This document shows positions 29,202 through 39,210 of a stretch of 51,067 nucleotides of DNA, in pieces. The first letter of the stretch is position 1, and every line of letters starts with the position of its first letter. Under the pieces are notes generated by a model, which saw only the letters and a program-made list of their open reading frames with translations, ran no database searches and was not told the DNA's origin. Both the position numbers and the translations under genes were made by a program. Location: positions 1 to 51,067 of the forward strand of contig JANXCE010000013.1 in the NCBI GenBank assembly GCA_025059715.1. The letters run 5' to 3'. This DNA is from Caldimicrobium sp. (GTDB lineage: Bacteria > Desulfobacterota > Thermodesulfobacteria > Thermodesulfobacteriales > Thermodesulfobacteriaceae).

Positions 29202-30827
29202 TCATTTTCGTCTAAATTTACTGTCGATAACCCCATAGAAAACTGTTATCAAAAGGGATATCATTAGTGCAAAAAAGGGAAATACATAACCTATATTTAC
29301 AAAAAAGGTCTTGTTTGAAATAATCTTTAAATTACCCAAGACTATTGCTTCTACTTCTAAGGCACTTTTTGTTTCAATCAGCCCCAGAGGATTAATTACT
29401 CCAGAAATTCCTGTATTACCTGCTTGAATTGTATAGCGCCTACTTTCTACGGCTCTTACAACTGCCATCTGGAAATGTTGATAGGGAGCAGAAGTTTTCC
29501 CAAACCAGGCATCGTTAGTAGCTATGAAGACAAAATCTCCTCCCTGGCGCAATCTCTTCACTAAGATTTGAGGAAAAGCAGATTCAAAACAAATTAAGGG
29601 AACAATTTCAAAGGAAAGGTCTCCTCGATAGACTCTTAGATTCTTAGATTCTCCAGGTTTCAAAATGTCAGAAACTACAGAAATTCTCTTCAAAAAGGGA
29701 AAGTATCTGACAAGGGGAACATATTCTCCAAAGGGCACCAATTTCTCTTTGTCGTAAATGTCCGCAATGTTATTACCATCCCATATCATTAGACTGTTGT
29801 GAACCTTAGGTGGCGTGAAGGCATAGTTTACTCTGAAGGTGCCAAACACAAAAAGGGGGTTATTTTGAAGATCACCTCCGAGGTGCTCTCTTACTCTATT
29901 AAGAAAGGTGATAAATTTTAACGAAGGTTCTCTATCATGGGGAAAGTAAAAGGGTAAGGCAGTTTCAGGAAAAAAAATAAATTGGGGTTTTTTTTCTAAG
30001 GCCTTCCAAGAGAGACGTTCATAAACTTGGAGTGAAAATTCTGTCTGTTTAGCCTCTTTTATCTCTTGGGGAACATTTCCCTGTAGAATTGCCAAAGAGT
30101 AATGAGTGTGATCTGCTTTTAAAGTATTTTCCCAGACTTTAATGGCATAAAATCCGTAGAGGAAAATAGCGGAGATAAATGCTCCAAAGAGGAGTTGAGA
30201 TACTAAAAAAGACTTATTTTTATAGGTATTTGAAATAAAATTTTTAAAGGTATAAAAAAAATAATAATTTATAATAATAACCAGAAAAGAAAGTCCCCAA
30301 ATACCAAACAAATCTGCTATTTGGAGAAGGATAAGATAGGAGGAGAGGGGATATCCTATTAATCCCCAGGGAAAGCCTGTTAGTAGGGTAGATCTTAAGA
30401 ATTCGCAGGAAACCCAGATCAGACCTAAAAGAAATCCTTTGATCATACTAACCTCGGAAAAGGCTTTTATTCTCATAGAAAGCAATAGAAAGATGAAGAT
30501 ATATAGGCTAAGGTAAAGGGAAAGAAGAAATAAAAGGAACAGGGCTCCAATCCAAGGTATATTGCCAAACCGATTAAGAGTGTAAGCAATCCAATAGATA
30601 AGCGTAGAAAAATGGACAATTCCAAAGATTAAACTAATTTTTAAAACATTTTTATAGGACTCTTCTTCCCGTGATAAAGCCCAAAAGAGGGGAACTAAAG
30701 CAAAAAAGATAAATACGGTAATATCAAAATTAGGAAAACTGAGAGTTAACAATAGAGCGGAAATAATAGTTAAAATGTAAGAGTTAGGGCAGAATTTTGA
30801 TTTTAACTTTATCAATCTTTCTTTCAT
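29202..30827 (-). CDS. lnt: Apolipoprotein N-acyltransferase
   Basis: 541 residues. Transfers the third acyl chain to outer-membrane lipoproteins in the inner membrane. About six N-terminal helices precede a nitrilase-like domain with the Glu-Lys-Cys triad: FFPETALPF (near 287), DKEKLVPFGEYVP (near 364) and VPLICFESAFP (near 413). AILQGNVPQEIK starts the nitrilase domain. The ATG lies inside the end of the corC-like gene (44-base overlap) with GAGG just upstream. Last gene of the envelope operon. Confidence 0.95.
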   Translation of the reverse strand: MKERLIKLKSKFCPNSYILTIISALLLTLSFPNFDITVFIFFALVPLFWALSREEESYKNVLKISLIFGIVHFSTLIYWIAYTLNRFGNIPWIGALFLLFLLSLYLSLYIFIFLLLSMRIKAFSEVSMIKGFLLGLIWVSCEFLRSTLLTGFPWGLIGYPLSSYLILLQIADLFGIWGLSFLVIIINYYFFYTFKNFISNTYKNKSFLVSQLLFGAFISAIFLYGFYAIKVWENTLKADHTHYSLAILQGNVPQEIKEAKQTEFSLQVYERLSWKALEKKPQFIFFPETALPFYFPHDREPSLKFITFLNRVREHLGGDLQNNPLFVFGTFRVNYAFTPPKVHNSLMIWDGNNIADIYDKEKLVPFGEYVPLVRYFPFLKRISVVSDILKPGESKNLRVYRGDLSFEIVPLICFESAFPQILVKRLRQGGDFVFIATNDAWFGKTSAPYQHFQMAVVRAVESRRYTIQAGNTGISGVINPLGLIETKSALEVEAIVLGNLKIISNKTFFVNIGYVFPFFALMISLLITVFYGVIDSKFRRK

Positions 30828-31533
30828 TGGCCTCTAAAATTTCAATCTGTAGGGGGGGAATAGATAGAGTTTCTCCCTTTGAGGGAATCCGCTTTAGGAC
30901 ATCTAAAATTAAACCCGATAGGGTTTCATAATTTCCTTCGGGCAATTTTATTTTGTAACACCTTTCAATTCTTCTCAATTTGGTTGAAGCAGGTATAGTT
31001 ATCCATCCCTGAGAATCAGGTTTATAGCACATGCCTATCTCAAGAAATAAATCTTCTACGATATCCTTAAAACGAACAATCCCTATGAATTCAGAATGTT
31101 CATCAACTATAAAGGCTAATTTGACATTTTCTTTGCGAAATTTTTCAACTGCAGAAAGAATTGGTAAGGTCTCGGGCAAAGTAAGGGCAGGGAAAAGGAA
31201 ATCGTGCCAGTTATAAAGGGTCTTATCAAGACCAGGCACTAAATCCCTTAATCTTATATATCCTACATAATTGTCAAGTGTATTTTTATATACAGGATAG
31301 TAATAATGGGTATAATTTATGATATATTCTTTTACTTCTTCCCAAGTGGAATTCAAGTCAAGGGCTTTTAAGTTTATTCTGGGAATGAGGAAATCTCTGA
31401 GTTCAAGCTCTTTAAAGTTTTGTAATAAAAATAAGAGTTCTTCTTTTTCTTCAGTGTTGCGTAAAGAAGTATTTTTAGGGAATTTCTTTAGGAAAAAATT
31501 TCTGATTAAATCAGAAATTTTTTCTTTGCCCAT
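30784..31533 (-). CDS. CorC/YbeX-like CBS-domain protein
   Basis: 249 residues. Two CBS repeats (DFLIPRINLKALDLNSTWEE, then YVGYIRLRDLVPG; SAVEKFRKENVKLAFIVDEH with FIGIVRFKDIVEDL) are followed by a CorC/HlyC C-terminal domain (GNYETLSGLILDVLKRIPSKG). There is no DUF21 membrane part, as in E. coli YbeX, which also lies next to lnt and is linked to Mg/Co efflux and ribosome function. A role here is inferred from that synteny. Confidence 0.88.
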   Translation of the reverse strand: MGKEKISDLIRNFFLKKFPKNTSLRNTEEKEELLFLLQNFKELELRDFLIPRINLKALDLNSTWEEVKEYIINYTHYYYPVYKNTLDNYVGYIRLRDLVPGLDKTLYNWHDFLFPALTLPETLPILSAVEKFRKENVKLAFIVDEHSEFIGIVRFKDIVEDLFLEIGMCYKPDSQGWITIPASTKLRRIERCYKIKLPEGNYETLSGLILDVLKRIPSKGETLSIPPLQIEILEANERKIDKVKIKILP

Positions 31534-31536
31534 GTA

Positions 31537-32520
31537 TTAGTCCATGTAGTAGGAAGAGTATCTTTCAAGGAAAGAGACATACTCTTTAACCGCCTCTTCC
31601 AACTCTCTCATTTTCCTATTATACCCAACTTGATATAACTTTGTAATATCCGCCTCCGTAAAATACTGATATTGATTTTTTAAATCTTCAGGCATTTCAA
31701 TGTATTCAATATTAGGGGTGAGGCCCAAGGAGTTAAACACTGCGGAAACAAGCTCTTTAAAAGATCTTGCTTTACCAGTTCCTACGTTATAAATGCCATT
31801 AATTTCTGGATGTTCCCAAAAAAAGAGAGTTACTTCCACAGCATCTTTCACATAAATAAAATCTCTTAGCTGACCCCCATCTTCATACTTTGGATTATAA
31901 GACTTAAAAAGTCTAACTTTACCTTCTTTTTTAATTTGTTCATAAGCTTTTAGAGCAACACTTCGCATTTCTCCCTTATGAAATTCCTTGTCTCCAAAGA
32001 CATTAAAATACTTCAAACCCACTACTTTTTTTAAAAGGCCTCTTCTTGAGAGCCACAGATCAAATAGATGTTTGAAAAAGCCATAGGGATTTAAAGGTTT
32101 CAGGCTATCCAGTTGGGCCTCATCGTCTTTAAAGCCCTGTGAGCCATCCCCATAGGTTGCCGCAGACGAGGCATAAATAAAACGAACTTCTTTTTTTAGG
32201 GCATATTCACAAAGTTTGAGGGAATATAAATAATTATTTTCGTAAAGATAATGGAGATCCTTTACAGTAGTGTCACTACAGGCTCCTAAGTGAAAAATTA
32301 CCGCAGGGGTTTCTATTTTATCTTCTTCTATTAATTTTAAAAAGTCTATTCTATCTATGTAATCCTTAAACTTAAGCCCTACCAGATTTTTCCACTTTGA
32401 ACCTTGGCTTAGATGATCTACCACTATAATTCTTTCTTCTCCTCTTTGATTGAGTGCTTCTATTAAATTTGATCCGATAAAACCTGCTCCGCCTGTTACA
32501 ACTATCGTAAAGGCTCTCAT
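31537..32520 (-). CDS. hldD: ADP-L-glycero-D-manno-heptose 6-epimerase
   Basis: 327 residues from the ATG at 32520; GGAGG 11 bases upstream favours it over an ATG six codons earlier that has no ribosome site. FTIVVTGGAGFIGSNLIEAL is the NAD(P) Rossmann motif. SSAATYGDG and the YxxxK catalytic pair (NPYGFFKHLFD) mark the short-chain dehydrogenase type. The KYEDGGQLRDFIYVKD block is typical of HldD. It makes the L,D-heptose used in the LPS core. Confidence 0.93.
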   Translation of the reverse strand: MRAFTIVVTGGAGFIGSNLIEALNQRGEERIIVVDHLSQGSKWKNLVGLKFKDYIDRIDFLKLIEEDKIETPAVIFHLGACSDTTVKDLHYLYENNYLYSLKLCEYALKKEVRFIYASSAATYGDGSQGFKDDEAQLDSLKPLNPYGFFKHLFDLWLSRRGLLKKVVGLKYFNVFGDKEFHKGEMRSVALKAYEQIKKEGKVRLFKSYNPKYEDGGQLRDFIYVKDAVEVTLFFWEHPEINGIYNVGTGKARSFKELVSAVFNSLGLTPNIEYIEMPEDLKNQYQYFTEADITKLYQVGYNRKMRELEEAVKEYVSFLERYSSYYMD

Positions 32521-32550
32521 TTTATCTCGTTCCTCCATCTATGTGTTTAA

Positions 32551-33729
32551 TTAATTCTTTACAATAGCTCTTACTAAGGGTAAAGGCAAGAGAGCGATTA
32601 AAAAGGTGAGGCCAAAGAAATTGAAATATCCTAATTGAGAGGCTCCCCATCCACTTATAGTTCGAGAAAAAGTCATGGTTAAACTAAAGAGAGTAGAAAA
32701 TAGGGCATATTGAGTGGAGGAGAATTCCCTTTTTGAATTGAATGTTAAAAAGGTTACAAAGGCGGAAGTGCCCATTCCACCGGTTAAACTCTCTATGGCA
32801 CTGGCAAGATAAACCCATTTTTTATCAATCTCAGGCAAAGCAACTAAGGTATAACCTAAATTAGAAAAAGCCTGAAGAAAGCCAAGAAAAAGAAGACTTC
32901 TGCGAAGGCCATATTTAGTGACAAAAAACCCTCCAAAAAGAGATCCTGCTATAGTTAGCATGGAACCAAGAGTTCCAGAAATAAGCCCAATCTCTAATCT
33001 ACTAAAACCTCTATCTACCCAAAAGGGATAAATCATCCCTCCAAGAAGGGCATCTCCAACTTTATAAGTAGCAATAAACAGAAATATTAAGACAATTTTT
33101 TCTCTCTCCATTATCTCTTTTAGGGGTTGGAGATATTGTTCTTTCAGACTTAGGATTTTTTGTGGTTTAGATGTAACCTGTAAGGATTTATTAGTAATTA
33201 TGAGGAGGGCAGCAAAGAGGGAAATAAAAGCTAAAATTTGAAATATAAACTTGAATTGAAGGTACTCTGAGATAGCGGTTAGGACACCACCGGAAAAGAT
33301 CAAGGCTATCCGGTAAGCGGACAGTCTTAGCCCATTAGCTGAGGCTAATTTTTCAGGTGGAATATAATCAATGATGAAGCCGTCAAGAGCGGTATCAAAA
33401 AGGGCAGAAAAAAAGGTTAGAAGAGATAAAAGAAGCCACAATTGAGAAACATCGTAGTTAGAAAGGGAGAGCAAGAAAATTGTTGTAGAAATTCCCAAGA
33501 GAGAGAAAGCCATCCAGTTCTTTTTTTGACTATATTTATCAATTAGGGGTGCCCATAAAGGTTTTAAACTCCAAAAAATACTTGCGGAGGAAAGTAATCC
33601 AATACTTACTAAGTCTACTCCTTGGAATCTAAAATAAACTGGTAGGAAGGTGTAGAAAAAACCCAGGGGTAGACCAGAGAAAAAATATAGGTAAAAAACC
33701 CAGAAAAATCTGCCTTCAAAAGACTTCAT
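32551..33729 (-). CDS. AmpG-like major facilitator permease
   Basis: 392 residues with about 12 hydrophobic helices. The start FYLYFFSGLPLGFFYTFLPV, the SLKPLWAPLIDKYSQKKNW loop and DTALDGFIIDYIPPEKLASA with NGLRLSAYRIALIFSGG are close to AmpG-type muropeptide permeases. Substrate could be anhydro-muropeptides for cell-wall recycling; this is inferred. Its start overlaps the M50 protease gene by 4 bases. Confidence 0.8.
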   Translation of the reverse strand: MKSFEGRFFWVFYLYFFSGLPLGFFYTFLPVYFRFQGVDLVSIGLLSSASIFWSLKPLWAPLIDKYSQKKNWMAFSLLGISTTIFLLSLSNYDVSQLWLLLSLLTFFSALFDTALDGFIIDYIPPEKLASANGLRLSAYRIALIFSGGVLTAISEYLQFKFIFQILAFISLFAALLIITNKSLQVTSKPQKILSLKEQYLQPLKEIMEREKIVLIFLFIATYKVGDALLGGMIYPFWVDRGFSRLEIGLISGTLGSMLTIAGSLFGGFFVTKYGLRRSLLFLGFLQAFSNLGYTLVALPEIDKKWVYLASAIESLTGGMGTSAFVTFLTFNSKREFSSTQYALFSTLFSLTMTFSRTISGWGASQLGYFNFFGLTFLIALLPLPLVRAIVKN

Positions 33730-34367
33730 TTAAAGAATATTGAGGTATAAGAGAGAAGAAGGTTTGATAAAAACTTCAAGATGGGATAAAGGGTTAAACC
33801 CAATATACCAGTTAAAGCAAGGAATAATATGATTAAAAAACCCACTAATTCTAATCTTAAGTAATTAACTCTCCAAGAGAGGGGTAAGAATTTTACGATT
33901 ACTTTACTTCCATCAAGAGGCGGAATGGGTAAAAAATTAAAGATTGCTAAACCTAAATTAATTCTAACTCCTAAATAGGAGATAAGAGCAAGTGGTTCAG
34001 ATATTTTAAGACTCCCTATGACTAAGTTTAGTGAATTTAAAAAATGATATAAAAGGGCAAAAGCTATTGCTAAGAGTAAGTTAGAAATTGGGCCGGCAGC
34101 TGAGGTTATGGCCATATCTCTCCAGGGATTTTTAAAGTAATTCGGGTTAATAGGCACTGGTTTAGCCCATCCTATAGCTTGAGTTAGTATCAAGGCTAAT
34201 GCTCCAAAGAAATCTAAATGTTTAATAGGATTTAAAGTTAATCTCCCCTCTCTATAGGGAGTGGGATCCCCTAAAAGGTGAGCAACAAAGCCGTGGGAAA
34301 ATTCGTGTAAGGTGAGGGACAAAAGAAGAACTGGAAGAATTAAGATAAAGACTTGTAAGTCTACCAT
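33726..34367 (-). CDS. Site-2 protease family membrane metalloprotease (M50B)
   Basis: 213 residues, five or so helices. The zinc site is HEFSH (21-25) with the second ligand in NFLPIPPLDGSKV. YREGRLTLNPIKHLDFFGAL and GWAKPVPIN are typical of the short YwhC/S2P-like group without a PDZ domain. Its substrate is unknown. It lies between ctpA and the permease, a protease-rich start to the envelope operon. Confidence 0.9.
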   Translation of the reverse strand: MVDLQVFILILPVLLLSLTLHEFSHGFVAHLLGDPTPYREGRLTLNPIKHLDFFGALALILTQAIGWAKPVPINPNYFKNPWRDMAITSAAGPISNLLLAIAFALLYHFLNSLNLVIGSLKISEPLALISYLGVRINLGLAIFNFLPIPPLDGSKVIVKFLPLSWRVNYLRLELVGFLIILFLALTGILGLTLYPILKFLSNLLLSYTSIFFK

Positions 34368-34381
34368 TTGGAGATAAACAT

Positions 34382-35611
34382 CTAATATTTTAATTGACTA
34401 ATAATTTTAATGTTTTTAAGGATATTAAGAGCCATTTTCACTTGAAAATCTTCTTCAGGAGAGGGGATAACTCTTGAAGTTCTATTTCCAACATGAGAGT
34501 CCTTTTCTCCTCTTTTAGCGAGATCAATAGAGGGTAGCTCAATATCGGGTATTATACCTTGTTTATTTATGGTAACTCCGCTTGGGGTATAATAAAGGGC
34601 AGTGGTTAAGCGGACTGCATAATTATCTTCAATAGGAATAACTGTTTGCACTGATCCTTTTCCAAAACTTTTTTCTCCAAGCACAAGGGCTCTTTTATGA
34701 TCTTTTAGGGCACCGGTAACAATTTCCGCTGCGGATGCTGTGCCATGGTTAATTAATATCACTATGGGATATCTATGTTTTCTGTCAGGAGGATTGGGTT
34801 GAGCCTTAAATTCCATTTGGTTGGCTTTACTTTTTCCTCTAATAGACACAATAGTTCCGTTTTCTAAGAATTCATCAGTAACTTCCACTGCTGCGGATAA
34901 AAGACCACCAGGATTGTTTCTGAGATCCAAAATAATTCCCTTTAAAGTTGTATCTTTCTCTAATTGTCTTAGAGCTTGAACTAATTCTTCCAGGGTTTTT
35001 TCTTGAAATTGACTTATTCTCACATAGGCATATTCCGGCTCTAAAAATTTAAATCTTACGCTCCTTATAGGTATCACATCTCTGGTTAAGACAATTTCAA
35101 AGACGTCCTTCTCATTTCTTAAGATGGTTAACTTTACCTTGGTTCCCTTGGGGCCACGTAAGAGCTTCACCGCCTCAGTTATTTTCATTCCCTTCGTAGA
35201 TTTTTCGTCAATTTTAAGAATCTTATCTCCAGGTTTTATACCTGCCTTCCAAGCAGGTGTATCCTCTATAGGGGCAACTACAGTGATAACATCGTCCTTG
35301 ATGGTGATTTCAATCCCGATACCAGTAAAAGCCCCTTTAGTTTCTATCTCAAGCTCTTTAAATTCATCTGGTTTCATTAAAGCGGAGTGAGGATCGAGCG
35401 AAGAAAGCATACCTTCTATAGCTCCAAGTATGAGATCTCGGGGATTTACATCAGTCACATAATTTTCTTCAACTAAACGAAAGATTTGGGAAAAAAGTTT
35501 AAGCGCTTTAAAGGTATCCTCTCTTCTCTCTAAAGAGAGTGCCTGTGAAAAGAGAAAAAAAGATATAAATCCCAAAAATATTAACATTAAAAACCTTTTG
35601 TAATTACCCAT
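34382..35611 (-). CDS. ctpA: Carboxy-terminal processing protease (S41 family)
   Basis: 409 residues. An N-terminal signal or anchor helix (MLIFLGFISFFLFSQALS) is followed by a PDZ domain at about 95-175. The protease has the Ser293/Lys318 dyad (HGTASAAEI and GEKSFGKGSVQ), spaced 25 apart as in the family. RNNPGGLLSAAVEV is a conserved core block. Exported, acting in the periplasm. First gene of the six-gene envelope operon. Confidence 0.95.
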   Translation of the reverse strand: MGNYKRFLMLIFLGFISFFLFSQALSLERREDTFKALKLFSQIFRLVEENYVTDVNPRDLILGAIEGMLSSLDPHSALMKPDEFKELEIETKGAFTGIGIEITIKDDVITVVAPIEDTPAWKAGIKPGDKILKIDEKSTKGMKITEAVKLLRGPKGTKVKLTILRNEKDVFEIVLTRDVIPIRSVRFKFLEPEYAYVRISQFQEKTLEELVQALRQLEKDTTLKGIILDLRNNPGGLLSAAVEVTDEFLENGTIVSIRGKSKANQMEFKAQPNPPDRKHRYPIVILINHGTASAAEIVTGALKDHKRALVLGEKSFGKGSVQTVIPIEDNYAVRLTTALYYTPSGVTINKQGIIPDIELPSIDLAKRGEKDSHVGNRTSRVIPSPEEDFQVKMALNILKNIKIISQLKY

Positions 35612-35742
35612 TTTTACATCACCTATGTGTTTATTTTTCTTACTTTCAAATTAAACACTTTATAAGAAAAAATCAAGTGATCAATAGCTCTGAAGACAGA
35701 TAGATCTGATGAAAAAAATTTAAAATGTGTTTTAATTAAACT

Positions 35743-36102
35743 ATGAAAAAGTGGGCATTCGCAACTTTTTTGTTGTTGACTGCATGTTTTTTTCTTTTAA
35801 CTGCCTGTGCCACAAAGCCAGGGCCTAATTTAGCTTCAAAGGCCTCCCTTATCCCTAAAGGCTCTACTAAAATGGAAGTTCTATCTCTACTTGGACCACC
35901 AGTGCAGGCCTTTCTCATGCCTGATGGGAAAGAAGAGTGGTATTATTACTATAGGGTTAAAAATTTTTGGGAAAACTTTCCCGTGATTAGGGCTTACAAA
36001 GGTGAAGATTACACAGAGGTCTTAAAAATTGTTTTTCAGGGAGATTATACTCAAGAAATTCATTACTATACCGTAGAAAATCCCCTTAAGAGGGATAGAT
36101 AG
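35743..36102 (+). CDS. SmpA/OmlA (BamE)-like lipoprotein
   Basis: 119 residues. The signal peptide has two successive lipobox-like strings, LLTAC ending at Cys15 and LLTAC ending at Cys22; the second, before ATKPG, is the likelier lipidation site. The mature part has [17 protein letters not shown], the usual start of a SmpA/OmlA-type domain, then [12 protein letters not shown]. It is predicted to sit in the outer membrane; a role in outer-membrane assembly is possible. It is 1 base before pcm. Confidence 0.75.
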   Translation: MKKWAFATFLLLTACFFLLTACATKPGPNLASKASLIPKGSTKMEVLSLLGPPVQAFLMPDGKEEWYYYYRVKNFWENFPVIRAYKGEDYTEVLKIVFQGDYTQEIHYYTVENPLKRDR

Positions 36103-36103
36103 G

Positions 36104-36763
36104 ATGAATTCCCATCATCAAGATTTTTATAGAATAGCTCGGGAGAAAATGGTCGAGACTCAGATTAAGGCCCGAGGTATTAAAGATGAGAGGGTCTTAC
36201 AAGCTATGCTAAAGGTTCCTCGGCATCTTTTTGTGGATGAGGCTTTAAGAGATCAGGCTTACGGAGATTTTCCACTTCCAATAGGAGAAAAACAGACCAT
36301 ATCGCAACCATATATTGTTGCTGTTATGACAGAGGCTTTAGAATTAAAGGGGAACGAAAGGGTCTTAGAAATAGGAACTGGATCGGGATATCAAACTGCT
36401 ATTTTAGCGGAATTAGCTTTATGGGTTTATACTATAGAAAAGTATGAGGTTCTACAGGAGAGGGCTAAAAAAATCCTCTTTGAGTTGGGATATAAAAACA
36501 TAACTTTTAGAGTTGGAGATGGCACCTTAGGATGGGAAGAGGTGTCTCCTTTTGATGCCATAATTGTCACTGCAGCTGCTCCTCAAATACCTCAACCTTT
36601 AATCGATCAATTAAAGGAAGGTGGGAAAATAGTTATACCTATAGGCGATGAATTCTCTCAGATGCTTGTAAAAGGCATCAAGAGGGGTGGAAGTCTCCAT
36701 ACTAAGGTTCTTGAGCCAGTAAGATTTGTAAAATTAGTAGGAGTTTACGGTTTCAAGGAGTGA
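36104..36763 (+). CDS. pcm: Protein-L-isoaspartate O-methyltransferase
   Basis: 219 residues. [23 protein letters not shown] and [30 protein letters not shown] are PCMT hallmarks; [18 protein letters not shown] is the SAM motif. It initiates repair of isoaspartyl damage in proteins, which is frequent at high temperature. The 3' end overlaps the opposing pseudouridine synthase gene by 19 bases. Confidence 0.95.
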   Translation: MNSHHQDFYRIAREKMVETQIKARGIKDERVLQAMLKVPRHLFVDEALRDQAYGDFPLPIGEKQTISQPYIVAVMTEALELKGNERVLEIGTGSGYQTAILAELALWVYTIEKYEVLQERAKKILFELGYKNITFRVGDGTLGWEEVSPFDAIIVTAAAPQIPQPLIDQLKEGGKIVIPIGDEFSQMLVKGIKRGGSLHTKVLEPVRFVKLVGVYGFKE

Positions 36764-37518
36764 GAAGGTAACGATTTATCCATTAACGATTTATCCATTG
36801 AAGAATTCTCCATCAATGCCATCAGGCTCTTAATTTCTTGATAATTCAAGGGTCTTATTTCCCCAGGTCTGAGGTCTTTAAGTTTGAGCGGACCGAAGGC
36901 AGTTCTAACTAATTTAGTTACCCTCCCTCCCAGAACGCTAACCATCTTTCGCACTTCTCTTTTAAGGCCTTCTTTTACAATTACTTCATAAACAAATCTA
37001 TGTCGAGAGCTTCCTATGAAGCTAAATTTTAAAGGCCTTATAACTTTACCTTCTATATTAATACCCTTTACTAATAGCTGTTGAATTCTTCTTTCATCCA
37101 GTTTAGGCTCTACCCATACACGATAGGTTCTTTTAATTTCATAGCGAGGATGAAGCAAAAAGTGAGCTAAATCTCCATCGTTAGTGAGTAATATTAACCC
37201 TTCGCTTTCCTTATCCAATCTTCCCACAGGAAACACCCTAAAAGGAATTTTTTCCAAAAACTTGCGGATGGTTAGTCTATGATGAGGGTCATAAAGGGAG
37301 GTTAGATAACCGCGTGGTTTGTAAAAAAGATAATAAACTTTTGGTGGAGCTTTAAGTTCTTTACCATCTAAGCAAACTAAATCTTTATTTAGATCAACTT
37401 TATAAGAGAGATCTTTGATTATTTCTCCATTTACAGTTATTCTTCCTTGTAAGATAAGATCTTTATTCTTTCTTCGCGATCCTAAGCCACATAGCGCTAA
37501 GTACTTACTCAGACGCAT
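36745..37518 (-). CDS. RsuA/RluB-family rRNA pseudouridine synthase
   Basis: 257 residues. An N-terminal S4 domain ([17 protein letters not shown]) precedes the synthase domain, with catalytic Asp102 in [22 protein letters not shown] and KTYR-type YRVWVE strand. The tail has a 15-base tandem duplication that writes MDKSL twice. The target (23S 2605-like or 16S 516-like) cannot be told by eye. Confidence 0.9.
   Translation of the reverse strand: MRLSKYLALCGLGSRRKNKDLILQGRITVNGEIIKDLSYKVDLNKDLVCLDGKELKAPPKVYYLFYKPRGYLTSLYDPHHRLTIRKFLEKIPFRVFPVGRLDKESEGLILLTNDGDLAHFLLHPRYEIKRTYRVWVEPKLDERRIQQLLVKGINIEGKVIRPLKFSFIGSSRHRFVYEVIVKEGLKREVRKMVSVLGGRVTKLVRTAFGPLKLKDLRPGEIRPLNYQEIKSLMALMENSSMDKSLMDKSLPSHSLKP
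36769..36798. repeat. Perfect 2 x 15-bp tandem duplication at the end of the pseudouridine synthase gene
   Basis: TAACGATTTATCCAT occurs twice in a row (36769-36783, 36784-36798), adding five residues in frame to the C-terminal tail. It lies just outside the pcm stop. Confidence 0.85.
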
Positions 37519-37522
37519 CTCT

Positions 37523-38917
37523 TCAATACAGAGGTATTTCCTCTAACAGATGTGGTAAGTAAATCTTTTCTGGGCAAAACCTGGTGGACAGAATATCTTT
37601 AAATATCTTCATTTTTTCAGGTTCTCCATGGATAAGAAATATCCTTTCTGGATCCTTTATTGGTGAAAGCCATTCTAAAAGTTCCCTTTGTCCTGCATGG
37701 GAAGAAAATCCATTTATAGTATATATCTGGGCCTTGACTGGAACTTCTTCTCCAAAAAGTTGTATTCTCTCTGCTCCGTCTACAATTTTTCTTCCTAAGG
37801 TTCCCTTGGGTTGATAACCAACAAAAACAAGGCTACATTCTTCTCTCCAGATATTATTTTTTAAATGATGCAAAATCCTTCCTCCTGTTAAAGTTCCATT
37901 GCCAGCTATGATGATAGCGGAGGATTTGATTAAGTTAATAGCCTTAGAATCTTCTTTATCTTCAGTTAGATATAGATTGGGAAGATGAAAGGGATCTATC
38001 CTCTGAAAGAGCTCCAGTGTCTCTTCATCATAAAAGGAGGGATTGTCCTTGTAAATTTTGGTAGCTTTAATAGCTAATGGGCTATCAAGAAAAACAAAAC
38101 AGGGCGGCAGTAGTTGCTGTTCATGAAACTCCCTTAGAATATATAGTATTTCTTGTGCCCTTTCTAAAGCAAAAGTAGGAATAAGAAGATTACCACCTTT
38201 TTCAAAGGTTTTTCTTATACACTGTAAAAATTCTAACTTTGATTCTTCAAAGCTTCTATGGTTTCTATCTCCGTATGTTGTCTCAATAAAAACAAAATTG
38301 GAATCCTGAGGAGGTAGATCAAAATCTCTTACAATAGGTTTATTTTTGTTTCCTAAGTCACCTGAGAAAAGAAACTTTTTAGAATTCTTAAGATCCTCAA
38401 TTTCAATGTAAGCAGATCCTAATATATGTCCTGCATCTCTGAGAGTTATTTTAATCTCACCTTTAAGGACTAAGGGAGTAGAATAGGGGAGTTCAATTTG
38501 AAAATATCTAAAGCATTCTACTACGTCCAGTTCGTCATAAAGAGGAGGCAAAGGTGGTTCTAATCCCTTTCTTAAGGATTTTTTATATAGAGTTTTATAG
38601 TGTTCTCGCATGACCTTAGCTGAATCTAACAGCATGATTTTAGCAATCTGAAAGGTAGGTTTGGTAGCTATGACTTTTCCTCTAAAGCCTTCCTTAACTA
38701 AACAGGGAAGACGTCCAATATGATCGATATGAGCATGGGTTAGCACAAGATAGTCTACATCTTGTAATTTGCAGGGATAGGGTAAATAATTATTTTCAAA
38801 CTCCAATCCTTGAAAGAGGCCACAATCAATTAAAATTTTAGTATCCCTTATTGACAATAAAAAAGAACTACCTGTGACACCATAAGCTCCACCGTAAAAG
38901 GCAATCTTTGCTTCCAT
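37523..38917 (-). CDS. Metallo-beta-lactamase/beta-CASP RNA-processing family protein (Ysh1/CPSF73-like)
   Basis: 464 residues. Metal motif HAHIDH (61-66) in LVLTHAHIDHIGRLP, then FSGDLGNKNKP and ETTYGDRNH. The beta-CASP insert contains LIPTFALERAQEILYIL and GNGTLTGGRILHHLK. The final motif is GFSSHAGQRELLEWL. Members are endo- or exonucleases on RNA. It starts 4 bases beyond the pseudouridine synthase start and probably shares its transcript. Confidence 0.9.
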   Translation of the reverse strand: MEAKIAFYGGAYGVTGSSFLLSIRDTKILIDCGLFQGLEFENNYLPYPCKLQDVDYLVLTHAHIDHIGRLPCLVKEGFRGKVIATKPTFQIAKIMLLDSAKVMREHYKTLYKKSLRKGLEPPLPPLYDELDVVECFRYFQIELPYSTPLVLKGEIKITLRDAGHILGSAYIEIEDLKNSKKFLFSGDLGNKNKPIVRDFDLPPQDSNFVFIETTYGDRNHRSFEESKLEFLQCIRKTFEKGGNLLIPTFALERAQEILYILREFHEQQLLPPCFVFLDSPLAIKATKIYKDNPSFYDEETLELFQRIDPFHLPNLYLTEDKEDSKAINLIKSSAIIIAGNGTLTGGRILHHLKNNIWREECSLVFVGYQPKGTLGRKIVDGAERIQLFGEEVPVKAQIYTINGFSSHAGQRELLEWLSPIKDPERIFLIHGEPEKMKIFKDILSTRFCPEKIYLPHLLEEIPLY

Positions 38918-39210
38918 TATAACTAACTCCTAAACATAAAATATCTCTTAACTTACCATAAACTCCTAGGGCAAATTTCTAAGGTTAAACCACATTAAGT
39001 TTATTATAAGTCTCCTTCCCAAGACTCGCAAGGATTAAGAAAGCCAATGTTTAATATTTCTTTCCATTTTTGGTATTTAGATAAAAAATTACTATAAAGG
39101 TTAAGAACCTTTAAGAGGCAAGCTAATATGCTCCAGATTGGAAACTTATATTAGACCAGTTTTTAAGGTGATTAAGCTTAGGGAATCTTTTACAGTTTGT
39201 TAGAGAACTG
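38918..39210. other. Intergenic region with a short inverted repeat
   Basis: No gene seen. At 39096-39112 AAAGGTT and AACCTTT form seven-base arms around a three-base loop. No T-run follows, so it is a poor intrinsic terminator. The region separates two reverse-strand genes and probably holds the promoter of the beta-CASP gene, but no clear consensus was found. Confidence 0.4.

Noticed and set aside
39096-39112. Intrinsic terminator
   Set aside because: Seven-base arms with a three-base loop but AT-rich and without a T-run.
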